A stretch of DNA of 64,000 bases from Carettochelys insculpta (Eukaryota; Chordata; Testudines; Carettochelyidae). This document shows positions 1 to 11,970 of the stretch, one piece after another. Position 1 is the first letter of the stretch. Every line of letters begins with the position of its first letter. Position numbers and translations under genes: made by a program. The notes under the pieces are model-generated. The model was not told where the DNA came from. It saw nothing but the letters and a program-made list of their open reading frames with translations, and made no database searches. Location: NCBI RefSeq assembly GCF_033958435.1, contig NC_134137.1, forward strand, positions 247,054,501 through 247,118,500, in the 5' to 3' direction.

Positions 1-1509
1 TATATGTAAGACACCCTCCAATTCTCAAGGCCACAGAGCCATGTTTTATGTTTCTGTATTATATCAATAAGTGAGGGGCAATTCTGACAACAGCTGCTTC
101 CTGCGTGTATCTCCGCTATGTCATAGAAGATATCTTAATCTAACTCTGAGATCCTCTGATTGCCCAGGTGCTTCATAGTGTATCTTTACAGACCCTGTGT
201 ACAAGAGGCAATGGTGCAATAGAGTCTGCTCTGTCAGCTCATAACGTGTAGGCCACTCACAACTTAGTCATTTCTTCATAGACCTAGATCAACAAGATAT
301 TCTGATTCAGGGTGGCCTTTGCATTTGGTGTACTCATAATCTAATTTTCCATGAGAGTGAGTACATGCTGTTCATATACATATATGTCTCCAGTAGCACA
401 AACAATTTTATAGCCTCTTCTTCAGCGGCATGTTCTCTATAATAAAGATACAGAATGGTGAGTACAGGACAAAAGATACAATGGACATGCCTCACATCCT
501 GGAGTTCAGTTTTCCACCATCAAAACATATCTCTGATTAATACATACACAAAGTTTTCTCTGGTCAAGAGTTTAAAAAAAATCAAAATCCCCAAATAACA
601 TCTGGGGGGTAAATAGGGAGCTAAGGTAGGGCTAGCTTAAGGAAAGAGTAACTCATACCTTCCTTCTCTGGTACATTATCCCATGGAACAAAAGGGCTGG
701 TGGCTGTAATGGCTTTTCATGCTGTTCCACCTAAAAAAGCAGCTGGAGGTGAGGAGGAACTATCCTATCTGCCTCCTCTAAAGGTCATGGCTACGTAAGA
801 AGAGGAAAGGAAGATCATCCTGTGATCTGCAGGAGCCACCAGTTGGAGATCATGATCTGGAGGAAAGGGAAACCAGGCAGTATACTTAAGGGGGGAACAA
901 GGTGTCAGGGAAATACTTACAGAGGAGGATATTGAATGGTAGATGAGCGTGTGCAGGGAACTTCTGGGAGAATGAACAAGGAACATGAGAGGGATTAAAT
1001 ACAAAGCCGAAAGAAGATAGTGTGATCAACCCGTTGTAAATTAGTCATGGATCTTCCAATGATGACTTCTGAGTTCCTGAAGACATCTAGGTAAAATTTT
1101 GACTGAATTTTTTGCCAAAAAACATTAGATTCATTGACCACCAGAACATGTTGCATAGTTAGGTTGATTTTTGCCAAATTGTATTGACCAAAAAGAAATT
1201 GTGAAAAATTAAAACATTTGATTTTGGATAGAAGAAGATTTGGTTCTAAGTGAGCTTTTTATTTGAATTTCCCTTTTGAGTTTATTTTAAATTGCTCTAA
1301 ATCTTAGTGTTGAGGGAATTCTGCGATTTTATTATGTCTGCAAATGCAGCAATTTCAGAATTTCCCCAAAACTAAAATCTAAGTGTAATGTGTGGTTTGA
1401 CACACAACACATTTTTTAGTTTTTTTTCCGTCTCCCTCCCCTACATACATATGCCTGAGAAACGAAAAAGCCGTTATTTATCTTTCTCTCATCTTGAACA
1501 CTCTGTTCT
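1..1509. other. AT-rich DNA, no gene seen
   Basis: No recognisable coding sequence or repeat boundary was found here. The open frames are under 90 codons, overlap on opposite strands and show no family resemblance. Confidence 0.5.
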
Positions 1510-1517
1510 GTCTAGGG

Positions 1518-2035
1518 CAGGGGTTTGCAACCTGCAGCTCCAGAGCTGCATGTGGCTCTTCAAGGTGATCTTTGTGGCTCCTGATGCTATAATTTCAAAG
1601 TTTTTTTTAAAAAAAAATCCTCCCGATTATTTTTGATAAACGGCGAATGTCTAAAAGCCCAACAATGAACAACTCATCTAAATAGCAAACAATATATGAT
1701 CTTGAAACATTAGATAACTCCTCCCAACTCACTCCAGAGAGAGAGCATGTTTGGGAGTGAAAGTCAGGAAAACAGTGGTACAAACACACAAATGTAAGGT
1801 GTGAGTAAATAGAATATGTAAAATGTTTGTGAACGTTCTGCAGTAAACATGTCACATTGCAAATCATTGTGTGTGTGCTCTATTCTTAAAATAGAGGTTA
1901 CAAAAAGTACGGTTTGATGCTATTTATTGAGGACTGTTTCATATTCACATGTACAGCAGCTCTTGAATTTGTTGTTTTTTTTTTAACCAAATTGTAAAAA
2001 ATGGCCCTTCTTCCTATTTTGGTTGCAGACCTCTG
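1518..2035. mobile_element. hAT-type non-autonomous element (MITE) with 8-bp target duplication
   Basis: The left end reads CAGGGGTTTGCAACC and the right end is its near-inverse, GGTTGCAGACCTCTG. The copy is flanked on both sides by the identical 8-mer GTCTAGGG (1510-1517 and 2036-2043). An 8-bp duplication with CAG...CTG ends is the hAT superfamily signature. The 518-bp interior is AT-rich and has no transposase; its small frames are chance. A perfect duplication suggests moderate age. Confidence 0.88.
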
Positions 2036-2062
2036 GTCTAGGGACTTCTACATAGATGCTAG

Positions 2063-2190
2063 AACTATGGGTGCAGAGGATGCTGCATCACCCCCTGGCT
2101 GGAAGTGGTTTCCATTATGTACAGATTTACAGTTTGGGTCAGTGGGTCTCAGCATCTCCACTATGCAAATTGTTCCAGCATTCCTGCTCT
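2063..2190 (-). repeat. interspersed repeat fragment, shared in part with 54128-54185
   Basis: The minus strand runs from a GGAATGCTGGAACAA-like end into a segment around GTGGAGATGCTGAGACCC. The stretch near 54130 starts with a similar GGCATTGGAACAA end followed by a GTGGGAGTACTGAG segment. I believe this is a DNA-transposon MITE remnant common in turtles, but no duplication or terminal repeat is intact. Confidence 0.4.
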
Positions 2191-2894
2191 GATATCGTGG
2201 CCATGCTGTCTGAGCCACTAACTTGGTAGATCATGGAGTCTGTTCTTCATCTTCTCTCTGTTAAACAGTGTTGTTAATTTCCAACTGGACAGTGCTAAAA
2301 AGACTGATTTGTAAAGTGTTTTGAAAATGCAGAAATATTTATAGGTATTGTAAGTCTTGCCAAACTTATATGCAGATGTGCTGAATGAACTTTGAAACAA
2401 AAGAGATTTTGGCTTGTGTCCGTGATAAATCCTGTTAGCCAATTCTGATAACTGTGATATGAAAAAGGTCTGATGAATGAATTGGAAAAATGTGTCACAA
2501 TTGAGTTAATGAGTGAACTTACATTCACTCCTCACTGGAACTCAGGGAAATTTTTAGTGCAGCTATCATTGCTGCATCTTCACACCACAAATTAACTCTC
2601 TTAAAACCCATTTCTTTCAGTGGCGTAGGATGTTAGATTACAACCCAACAACTTTGGGGGCTGGGAGGGGGACAGTTGCAAACTGGCAAAGCAGAACACA
2701 CTTACATGAAATGTGGCACTGCACTGTGGCATATCTGTTTTACTAGAATATTTTGTGAACAAAGGCATTAATGGAGAGAGTTTTTAAGAATTCCAGAAAC
2801 AGAACTAATTTGCATATCCTCACAAATTCTTCATGACAACAAGACCTGTGTAAATGATGATTAAAATCCAATCAAACCAGTTCAAAAAACTCTT
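2191..2894. other. no gene seen
   Basis: AT-rich sequence without a supported feature. The 70-80 codon minus-strand frames at 2218-2528 resemble nothing recognised. Confidence 0.45.
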
Positions 2895-3280
2895 TGGGCT
2901 TGTCTACACTTGCCCCCGACTTCAAAGGGGGTGTGTTAATCAGGGCAACGGGAGATTACTAATGAAGAGCTGCAATGCATATGCAGCACTTCATTAGGCT
3001 AATTCTCCACTGCAGCTACCACGAAGTGTCAAATTTCAAAGTGTTGGCATGTGTGCAGCCGTGGGCACTTTGAAGTACCCACGCTACTTCAAAGTGCTTT
3101 TACTACCCAAAATTTTGAGGAGTAAAGGCACTTGGAAGTAGCGCGGGCACTTCGAAGTTACCATGGGGGAGAATTAGCCTAGTGAATTGCTGCATATTCA
3201 CCGCAGCACTTCATTAGTAATCTGTCATCACCCTGATTAACACACCCCCCTCAAAGTCAGGGGCAAGTGTAGACCCAGCC
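2895..3280. mobile_element. Harbinger-like foldback MITE
   Basis: The ends are inverted copies (left GGCTTGTCTACACTTGCCCC, right read inward GGCTGGGTCTACACTTGCCC). Subterminal blocks are inverted as well: GTGTTAATCAGGG and a CTTCATTAG/CTAATGAAG segment on each side. The centre is a short AAAATTTTG spacer. Coding sequence is absent. The TGTCTACACT core recurs at the ends of the Harbinger elements at 26305, 31231, 38880 and 61225, which is why I place it in that group. Confidence 0.75.
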
Positions 3281-3683
3281 TTTGGGTTTTCGTGTACAAC
3301 TCCTGTCTCATTAGTTTCAGCTGCAGCTTTCTTTAAAAACAACCTTCAAGGGCTTTATTTTGTTCTATTAGTAAATAAGACATTATAATTCCTCCAGTTA
3401 TCACAGGATCATTATAATAGCAATTATTTTGGAGGGAAAGACCTCAAATAACCTGCTGTTTCTTAAGAATGGCTATAAGACAATTAATGCTCGTTTAGCT
3501 TCCATGTTAATGACTTGCTTCTCTTAAAGCTGACATGACCTAGCTGCTTGAAATGTAAATTCAGAAACTCCAAGAAAGCCTGATGTGAAATACAGTAAAT
3601 ACTCTAAGAACCATTAAAAATAAAGGCAGTGATCTCTGGGGAGCTCACAGTACACAAAAGGAAATTGTACCTTTCTAAATAGT
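3281..3683. other. no gene seen
   Basis: AT-rich spacer without recognisable coding or repeat structure. Confidence 0.4.
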
Positions 3684-3687
3684 CTCA

Positions 3688-3880
3688 GGGTGGTAGCTGT
3701 GTTAGTCTGTAACTTCACAAAGACAAGCAGTCTTGTAGCATCTTAAATACTAACAAATTTATTTATTAGGAAATGAGCTTTAGTGGATAATTCTGAAAAT
3801 CTGGGTCTCACCTACAGAAGTTCATTAACAAATTTATGTAACAGGTAGCCTTTAAGGTGCTACAGGACTGCTGCTGATTT
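3688..3880. mobile_element. old palindromic Penelope-terminus element
   Basis: The left part carries a decayed GTAGCTGTGTTAGTCTG head and a GTAGCATCTTAAATACTAAC block. The right part carries the inverse (AAGGTGCTACAGGAC). Between them lies a decayed version of the central hairpin, beginning CTGAAAATCTGGGTC near 3793. The organisation matches the palindromic elements at 29150 and 36592, but this copy is more diverged and no target duplication is visible. Confidence 0.55.
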
Positions 3881-4394
3881 TAAAAGTTTATTTAGTGTAA
3901 TAATGAATAGAAATGCATCAGAATAGTTAAGACAGCATTATGAGAAGACTGAAAATGGAGAACTCGGCCTATTAATAACAAGTCTGTTTTTAGAAATGTC
4001 CCAGGTGTTGCTATACGTAAGACTTAGTGGGCTGGATTCTCATTTATTTTGTCAACTTATTTTGAGGCAATGAAGAGTGGATTTAAGGTAAATGTAAATG
4101 CAACCAGAGAGCACTCGTCAGTACCCGAACGTTGTAGATGGGCAATCATTTCCATCTGTGTAACATATCTCTTGCTAGAAGAAAAATTTTAGCCAACCAC
4201 TTTTGACATCTCAAAAGTGGTGGATATTAAATAACGGTCACACAGCAGGATGAATTAGACATTTCTCAGCAAATCAAAATTGTGCATCAAATAAATCAAG
4301 TTGCAATACCTTAGGTCAGTCTACACCAGTTTTGGAGCTATATAAATGAGTTTAAAATCCCCCATGTATTGATGATATGTACATGAACGTCATC
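3881..4394. other. no gene seen
   Basis: AT-rich spacer without a supported feature. Confidence 0.4.
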
Positions 4395-4917
4395 TGATCA
4401 CACATACCTTGAGGTCGTTGACAGAATGTCCCATTCCATTAAAATGTTGACTAACTGGTTTGTGGATCTGGAGTGTTTTAATGACCTCAAGGTATGTGTG
4501 TTCCTGAAAAGAGATTATCGTTCCTTTGTAGAAAGGGAAGCGGACGAATTGACATTTATATTCAAATTCGGAAGATTAACACATGGTTTAAATCGGGATG
4601 CGAACTTTCTGAGTCACTATAGGGGCTCGTCTGCATACTTAACGCAGTCTAATTCTTGATCTTTCCCCCCCACCCCTCCACTCTCTGATTTGCTCACCTT
4701 GATTATCTTTTCCTGATTTGTGCTCCTTGCTTACTGTTTTTGGTTCTCTGTGCCTTAAATATTGAGTCTGTTCTGGTCTGGCTATGGTCTGAAGAAGTGG
4801 GTCTGTCCCACGAAAGCTCGCCTAATAAACTATTTTGCTAGTCTTTAAAGTGCTACTTGACTGCTTTTTGTTTTGATAGTGTATAGACTAGCACGGCTTC
4901 CTCTCTGTTACTATATT
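4395..4917 (+). pseudogene. Penelope-like element 3' end: GIY-YIG endonuclease C-terminus plus terminal unit
   Basis: The plus strand from about 4474 encodes NDLKVCVFLKRDYR and then KFGRLTHGLNRD. This matches the C-terminal part of the GIY-YIG endonuclease seen at 52059-52706 (DLKVAIL and KFNTLSSGLNKD there). The frame ends at 4657-4659 and is followed by the element terminus with CTGAAGA (4789-4795), a GTGGG/CCCAC hairpin and GAAA (4812-4815), then a TAGACTAGCACGGCTTCC-type end. At the left, 4398-4452 encodes the preceding protein segment (QHFNGMGHSVNDLKVCV) on the minus strand, so the copy contains a short inversion. The reverse transcriptase is absent. Penelope proteins have an N-terminal RT and this endonuclease at the C-terminus; here only the last 60-80 residues survive. 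Confidence 0.75.
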
Positions 4918-5603
4918 TATACCTAATTCTAAATTGCCTTGTATTTCAATTCCGGGTTCCTTGCATCTTGGATGTACTCAGTAGGCCTAAGAATTTCTCC
5001 CATGTTCACGTTGCTTGCTGTTAAACTGTATGCAAATTAAGAGACCCCCTCCCTACATACAATTTATAACCAAATTGCCCTGAAGGTAAGGGTGTAGTGC
5101 ATATGGGGCCTGACCCAGTGCTCTTTGAAGCCTGTTGAGATTCCTTCTACTATTCCAAATGGCACTGAATCAGACCTATTCAGCAATGCTATGATCAGGA
5201 ATCAGACTTCCATTCCTGTGCTCTTACCACGAATGAATGCTGTTGTATAGTGAACTGTATCTAATACTATAATCGATTTAAAGAAGCTACTTCACACCAT
5301 TAATGCGGTGTTCTGGATATACCGCTTGGCTACTTGTATTCACTTCTTACTTAAGTAAACATAGCCCACCTACAGTTTTGTGAAATGCTAATATGGCTTA
5401 AAATGACACATCTTTGAACTTCAAAATTTGTGACTGACTGCAGCATGTTCTACTCAGAGTTGGGGGATTTCCCAAGCTGTAGGGCTCAGCAGTTTGACAG
5501 CAATCATACCCTTTGAAAATAAAGAACTTCCCTTATCGTGTTGGCTCATCCAGATTGTTTCTAGCTCTAGAATGGCCTATTTAATGGTCAGGTAACTTGT
5601 TGC
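4918..5603. other. no gene seen
   Basis: Unique-looking sequence without supported features. Confidence 0.4.
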
Positions 5604-6406
5604 ATAAGAACACAAGAACGGCCACACTGGGTCAAACCAAAGATCTATCTAACCCAGTATCCTGTCTTCTGACAGAGGCCAATGCCAGATGCCTCAGAGG
5701 GAGTGAACAGAACAGGTAATCACTGAAGTGATCCCTCTCCTGACACCCATATCCAACCTCTGACAGAGGTCAGGGACACCATTTCTTCCTATCCTGGCTA
5801 ATAGGCACTCATGGATCTAACCTCCATGTATTCATCTAGTTCTTTTTTTGAACCCTGTCAAATCCTGATCTTCACTACCTCCTCTGGCAAAGGGTTCCAC
5901 AGGCCTTCAATGTGCTGTGTGAACAAAAACTTCCTTTTGTTAGTTTTAAATCTGCTGCCCATTCATTTCACTTGGTGAGCCCAGTGTGTTTTTTTTTTTG
6001 TTTGTTTGTTAGTTATGGGAATAAGTAAATAACTTTTTCCTTATTCACTTTTTTCACACCTGTCATGATTATACATATTTCTAGCATATCCCCCCCTTAG
6101 CCTCCTTTTTCTAAGATGAAAAGTCCCAGTCTTTTTAATCTCTCTCCATTTGGGACATGTTCCAAACCCCTAACCATTTGTGTTGCCCTTTTCTGAACCT
6201 TCTCCAATGCCAATATCTCTTTTCTTTTCTTTAAGATGAGGTGACCACATCTGTATGCAATATTTAAGATGTAGCCGTACCAGAGATTTATATAGAGGCA
6301 ATAAGATATGCTCTGTCTTATTCTCTATCCTTTTTAATGATATCTAGCATTCTGTTTTGCTTTTTTTAACTGCTGCAGCACATTGTGTGAATGTTGTTGA
6401 CTAAAT
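5604..6406 (-). mobile_element. CR1 LINE, 3' portion, 5'-truncated
   Basis: On the plus strand this is the antisense of a CR1 3' region. It opens with CACTGGGTCAAACCAAAG and AACCCAGTATCCTGTC near the 3' end and continues through the region that encodes the C-terminus of the reverse transcriptase protein in intact copies. Stops and small indels break every frame. CR1 elements insert with 5' truncation and no poly(A) tail, which fits a copy starting abruptly near 6406. It belongs to a different subfamily from the copy at 40912, whose 3' end is different. Confidence 0.75.
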
Positions 6407-6554
6407 ATAGTGCCCTGAAGTAAAATCATCCCAACTTGACTGGAAATCTCTCAAAGCTAGAGGGACCTGCCCAGGTCAGCAGTGTTCTTTCTCTCTCAAA
6501 TACCTCTGGCACTGGGATAAGATGGACCTTCACTAACTGCCAATGTCATACAGG

Positions 6555-7189
6555 AAGGTCTCAGAGTACTCGAACCCAGAGTATGTGAACCCACCCTTAT
6601 GTGACTGATCCTGATTCCTACAAGAAACCCTGGAAATGCACAATTTCCAGTTGCATTTTAACTCACTCCCCTCCCCATCCCTGGCTCAATCCTCCCTGTT
6701 CCTCATGGCCCTGGCTCAACCCCCTCTCAGCTCCAGCTCACCATTCCTCAGGCGTGACTCCGGCTCAACCTCCCTGGCCCTGGTTCTACCCCCCCCTGCA
6801 CCAGCTCACCACCCGTGTGTGGCTCTGGCTAAGCCCCCATCCCCACACCCAGTTCTGGCTCTGGCTCACCACACCTCATGTGTGGCTCTGGCTCCAACCC
6901 CCATGCTCCAGTTCAACCCCTGCCCCCCGCGGCCTGACTCACCACCCAAGCAAGACTCTGTCCCACCACCCCCATGTGTAGCTCTGGCTCAACTCCACCC
7001 CCTGCAGCCCCAACCCACCACCAGGCTTGACCCTCCCCAACTGCCCCCCAACCCCAGGACTTACCTTTCTGCTGCTTTCGCAGCTGTAGAACGTGTGTTC
7101 CACCAGGAAAAAAGCTGGACCCCCACTTATGCGAAATCCGGGTTACGCAAGAGCGAGCAGAATGGAACCTTCACGTACTCAGAGACCTT
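6555..7189. mobile_element. non-autonomous DNA element carrying a CTGGCTCAACC minisatellite
   Basis: The ends are inverted (AAGGTCTCAGAGTACTCGAA at left; AAGGTCTCTGAGTACGTGAA inward from the right). Between about 6680 and 7030 an irregular array repeats a TGGCTCAACC/CCAGCTCACCACCC unit of roughly 25-40 bases, C-rich on the plus strand. The open frames of 126 and 195 codons here are only by-products of this low-complexity, stop-poor DNA. A GCTTTCGCAGCTGTAGAACGTG segment at 7073-7095 has its inverse counterpart in the element at 55017-55700. Confidence 0.55.
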
Positions 7190-7695
7190 GCTGTGTTCAC
7201 TACCTTCTGAACATGGACTCTAGAAGTAAAATTTTAGTCCCCCTGGAGTTAGTGGGAATTTTGACATTGAGTTTAATGTGGCAAAGATTTTTACCAAGGA
7301 GAGCTTATATATATATAGTGTTCATTCTTTTCATATTAGATGCCTTTTGCATTTCTCCTATCATCTCTTCTACCATTTCAGTGTTTCAGCTTCCAAACCT
7401 CACTCTCTGTGGATGGATTGGTTCTTACTCACCTCTTTCTTTCATCCATTTGCCTGTTTTCATTCCCTGAGTCCCTTCTTCCCCTCCCTCCACTTCAGCC
7501 CCAGTGGGTTCTCCCACCAGTGAGACATTAAAACCATTGTGATGGTATAAAGGAAACAAAAATATAAGCATATAAAGAGAAATGTCATCGTTGGGCTATC
7601 CTTCTGAAATCCCTTCCTGCTAGCCTTGTAAACTTTTCAGAATGGAGCAAATTTTTTCTTACACGTTTGTAGCATACTTTGCAGTAACGCTCTAT
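7190..7695. other. no gene seen
   Basis: A pyrimidine-rich stretch at 7320-7530 gives overlapping short frames of low complexity. No supported gene. Confidence 0.4.
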
Positions 7696-8106
7696 GGCTG
7701 TGTCTACACTAGCTCCCTACTTCGAAGGAAGGATGGTGAGTAGGGTGTTGGGAGCTTATTAACGAAGTGCTGCGGTGCATATGCAGCACCTCATTAAGCA
7801 AATTTCCCCTCCCCCCCCCCCCACAGCAACTTCAAAGTTTTAAACTTCGCCGTGCCAGCTCGCGTCTAGCCACAGCTCACCCACTGGTAGTTCCAAGTGC
7901 CCAGGGTACTTTGAAGTGCCTTTATTCTTCAAAATTTTGTTTTTGTTTAACAACTTTTGATTAAAAATGTTGTTTAAAACTTCGAAGTTGCTGTGTGGGG
8001 GGAATTTGCTTAATGAAGTGCCGCATATGCACCGCAGCACTTCATTATTAAACTCCCAACACCTTACCATGCTCCCTTCGAAGTAGGGAGACAATGTAGG
8101 CAAGCC
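7696..8106. mobile_element. Harbinger-like foldback MITE
   Basis: Left end GGCTGTGTCTACACTAGCTC; the right end is its inverse, though decayed (GGCTTGCCTACATTGTCTCC inward). Subterminal inverted blocks include CCCTACTTCGAAGG, GTTGGGAG and the GCGGTGCATATGC/GCATATGCACCGC pair. It has no coding capacity. Loop region 7935-7980 is T/A-rich. The TTCGAA palindromes and TCTACACT core match the other Harbinger MITEs here. Confidence 0.75.
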
Positions 8107-9607
8107 TTCTCAAAGTATATTTAATCCTGTGTATAATCCAACATTGTACTGTACAAAAACCCTAACCATATTTTCTCATCAGCTTTCAGATCACTGACTC
8201 TAAAGATATACTTCTGAGGGCAGGGTAGGAGTGAGAAAAGAGGAATCAACATAAAGTTTCAAACAAAAAGTTTACCAAGGGAAACCTGAACCTGTTGTAT
8301 ATAAATAAACTACCTGAAGTATGAATCCTCAACGTATATTACTGTCTTCTTGTACATAGGTAATCTTTACCTTTTTGTTATGAAATCTCTGGTATTAACA
8401 ATACTACCAGAACAGTGAAATGATATTTTTTCATCTCTAGTATTTTCACTAAATGAGCACAATCTTATTTGCATTTTGTAATATGCATGTTATATCTGAA
8501 GGCAGACAAACTAGAAATACGTTTATGCATCAAAAGCTTTTAGAATTTACTTCTAAGTATCTGTTCATTGTTTTGTTTTAGGGGTCCAAGTTTTCCAGTA
8601 AGTGAGAGTTATATTTAATGGGAGGCAGATATGCATCTAAAGGCAGAATTGGACCTTTCTGATGTAGTGTGATATACAGTAAAATAAATAAGATGTGTAC
8701 ACCAACAATTGTACTTGAAAATCTGCTGAAATAACTTTGGTTCTGATTTTACTTGTATGTAATATGTTGCAATTTTGAATTGCAAGAGTAGCTTTATTGA
8801 TGCCAATAAGACTATTCACATAAGTCAAGTTATTTGGATTCAGCAGGTTTCCAAAATTAAGTCCTTGGCTGATATTTCTTTTTTAATATTCATCTGATTT
8901 TTTTCCAGCACGAAAACCAATCAGATCGTGTATTTTCTAAGCATTTTATATAACAATTTGCGTTTATTTTTGTCTCAAGTTATTTGGCAAGGTTCACTGT
9001 CACCTTTTAACAACATTTTTTTCAGTGTTCACTGCGTAATACATTTAGCTAATTGTTTATTTTAAGCTTTGGATGAACTTGTCGCAATTTCACGTTATTC
9101 CTGCAACTCTAATAGAAGTTCTACAAAACAAGTAAAACTGCAAAATAAAGATCAACATTTGTATTTATGAAGGTGTGCTAAATTTGGGTCATGGAATTTC
9201 AGTACATCTGTCACCGCTTGCCCTGCACCCTTCAAAAATCCTTAATTTTGGGGTATTTAAGTAAGGAACTGTAAATTATTACATCATCTTTTTTTCTAGT
9301 TTAATCATATTTCAAACATCTTAAATGGAGATGATTTCTAGGCATTGTACACAAGGTCAAAGTACTAAGACTGTTTTTCAAAATTACAGAATTGTGGCAT
9401 ATAACTTTAGATAAAATAGCTTGGATTAGAACTTTTAACTGTAAAGAGATTACACTGATTCAATCCTAAATATCAATGAACATTAAAGTGTGAATAACCC
9501 CATTGCTATTTGACAATGGTTTCATGTTCTTTGTTAAACTACATTCTATTTACAGAAATACAAAATATTAGTAATACATTTAGAACAAAACTTGTTTGCC
9601 TTTCTAA
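8107..9607. other. AT-rich DNA, no gene seen
   Basis: No recognisable exon, RNA gene or repeat boundary; short opposite-strand frames only. Confidence 0.45.
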
Positions 9608-9893
9608 CAGTACGTCTTCATTACAGGGAAGATCAACCTTACCGCAGTCAATCTTCCAGAGTTCAATTTAGCATGCCTAGTAGGGGTGCATTAAATCAAA
9701 CTTACAGATGCCTTTGTCAACATCTGTACTAAAAGTCAGAGAGGTTGATGGGAGAGCGTGCTGCCATCGACCTCCCTTAGTGGAGGCAGCACAGAAGCTT
9801 GAATGAAAGTATATTGACTCTAGCTCCATAATTAAAATAGCTGGAATTGCATTTTTTTAATTTGACCATCCACTGAGCTGTAGACATGCCTTA
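9608..9893. mobile_element. decayed Harbinger-like MITE
   Basis: Left AGTACGTCTTCATTACAGGG and right (inward) AAGGCATGTCTACAGCTC are diverged versions of the TACGTCTACACT terminus. The interior has paired blocks rich in GATCAAC and TCGACC. It resembles 11701-11970 in layout. No coding sequence. Confidence 0.5.
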
Positions 9894-9957
9894 GTATAAT
9901 CTGTAATTTATAATGGCAGTGATTCGATGTGTAAAGCTGGGATACTGTCATTTAGTC

Positions 9958-10232
9958 TATTCAAATAAGGATTGGACACATATAAGAATAATAAGAACAT
10001 CCATAATCACAAGCTTAAGGATTTAAAATGTTCATACAAATCCTCATGCTTCAGGGCATAAACCACACTCCATCTAAAGAGGTAATTAGGAGACTTTCAT
10101 CATGGGATGGCCATTACAAACTCTCACGTAGAGGACCCTTAATGCTTCACAGACGTGCTCTGTTATTGACCACTTTTGTTGATCGGATACTAGGCTACAT
10201 GGATCACTAATCTGACCTGCTTCAGCAATCCC
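9958..10232 (+). mobile_element. CR1 3'-terminal fragment
   Basis: The end of this block, GGATACTAGGCTACATGGATC then CTAATCTGACC, is a diverged sense-strand match to the inverse of the CR1 3' region at 5620-5660 and 16440-16470 (TGGTCAGACCCAGTAT-type sequence). Only the 3' untranslated part is present; the 60-codon frame inside it is meaningless. Confidence 0.55.
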
Positions 10233-11700
10233 TTTGTTTTATATTGAGCATTCGTTCAGGTTTGCTACAAAAACAAATTTTGAAATCTCTAAATCCTTTG
10301 GTTTTAATGTTCCTTGCTTATATGCTAAGCTATCATGTTGCTTTGTCAGTATAAGGAAATGGAGGCTTGCTCTTTGGGAAGAAGAAATCTGCCTTTTACC
10401 TCCCCACATTACCCTGCAGCAATCATGAGTCTAAACACCCTTGACAAAATTGGAAGCGTGCTTCTGTTTCTTGGATCTTTGTACACAAGGCAAAATATTC
10501 TTTTGGAATGTCCTTTGGTGGTGGTCATGTTTAAAGAAATATTTTACTGATGAGAGGAATACAACGTTAATAAAGGACCTCCTCAAATTTTTTTAGACAA
10601 ATGAACAGATCCTTTACTAAGCTCCCACAATAGACACCTTCTCATTCGACCTGCAGCTTTTATTAAACTGCAGTTGCAGACGTATAAAGGATAGAAAAGT
10701 CAAGTTTCATAATATTTATGTAAATACTTACTGAGCAAAACTCCTATTGACTTTAATGGAAGTGCAGGTGCTTGAGATTATTACATGAATGTCTGCAGGA
10801 TCAGAAACAAAGAGAAGAAAACATGAAAGTACAAAATTAAAGTAATAGAAAGATGGAAAAATAAATTCCATGGTGGCGATAGAATTGGAAAGACACTGAA
10901 GCTGAGGAGGACTAGTTATTTGTAGCACTTACCTTGGTGCTCCTGGTGACTCAGTAACTTTTCCACACAGCTAAGAAAGGCAATGGGTAGGATTGATGAT
11001 CATCTGAAAGTACATTTAGAAAAAAACAGAGGGATCTTGATGGGAAGTAGAGCACATTGTGGAACTGTGTTGATGAACCTTCCATTAATATTTTTATATT
11101 TCTTACATTGAATAATTTTCAATACTAAAGGCCACTCTGGCTGCCTATTATGTTTGAGAAGCGCTTAATAAATTAATTCCTTATGAGATTTTGGAATATC
11201 AGCTATTTGATATTCATATGTTTCAAATCAGTCTTAAAGAAGCTGAACTGTTTCAGAAAAAATAATACCTGAGCCAAAAGTTAATTTGGAAGTGAAACCC
11301 AAACTCTTGAGCTTTGAAATAGTTTTTGTTAACTGTGTTTTCAGTTTGGTATTTTTCTGTTTCATGCACAGTCCCTGGCTCTAACTAGAACCAAAGGACC
11401 GTGAAAAGGGAAAGATCAAACCCCACTTAAATTGGAGATGACATTCTTGTTGGTTCACAGATAGCACACTTGTGTTCCTTCCAAACAAGGTGGATCACAA
11501 ACCTAGAATGAAGCATGCAACATGAAGCATGTTCTCAGATGAGGGATTCAAAAGAGATTATTTGATATTTAGATTACATTGGAAGACCTTTCTCTTTGAG
11601 TAAGCTTTCCTAACATAAACCGAAAAACAACAAAAAATGTGCCTCTGAAAAATTCCATATACCAAGCAGAATCTGAAGAGGGAGACGACTTGTACTCTGT
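10233..11700. other. AT-rich DNA, no gene seen
   Basis: No supported feature; frames of up to 71 codons show no family resemblance. Confidence 0.45.
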
Positions 11701-11970
11701 GGCTTGGTCTACACTAGACCTGACAGTTGACTGCAGATAGGCAATTCTAGCTACAGCAATTGCATAGCTAGGATCAATGTACCTGCAGTCAACTGTAAAG
11801 TCTCACCTCACTGAGCGTTTCTCCTGTCTACCTCCCTTATTCCGTATGAGAGAAGAACAGGAGGTCAACCGCTGAACCTAGAGAGAGATCAATTTCACAT
11901 GCCTGGTAAAGACATGAGAAATCAGACTGTGGAAGATCAACCCTGAATGGGTAAGTGTAGACGTACCCTG
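11701..11970. mobile_element. Harbinger-like MITE
   Basis: Left end GGCTTGGTCTACACTAGAC; right end inward CAGGGTACGTCTACACTTAC. Internal inverted blocks pair GACAGTTGACTGCAG with CTGCAGTCAACTGT around a TAGCTACAGCAATTGC centre. No coding sequence. Confidence 0.7.

Noticed and set aside
6601..7223. Open frames of 126 and 195 codons
   Set aside because: They are translations of a C-rich minisatellite in two frames at once; proline/leucine/tryptophan repeats with no domain.
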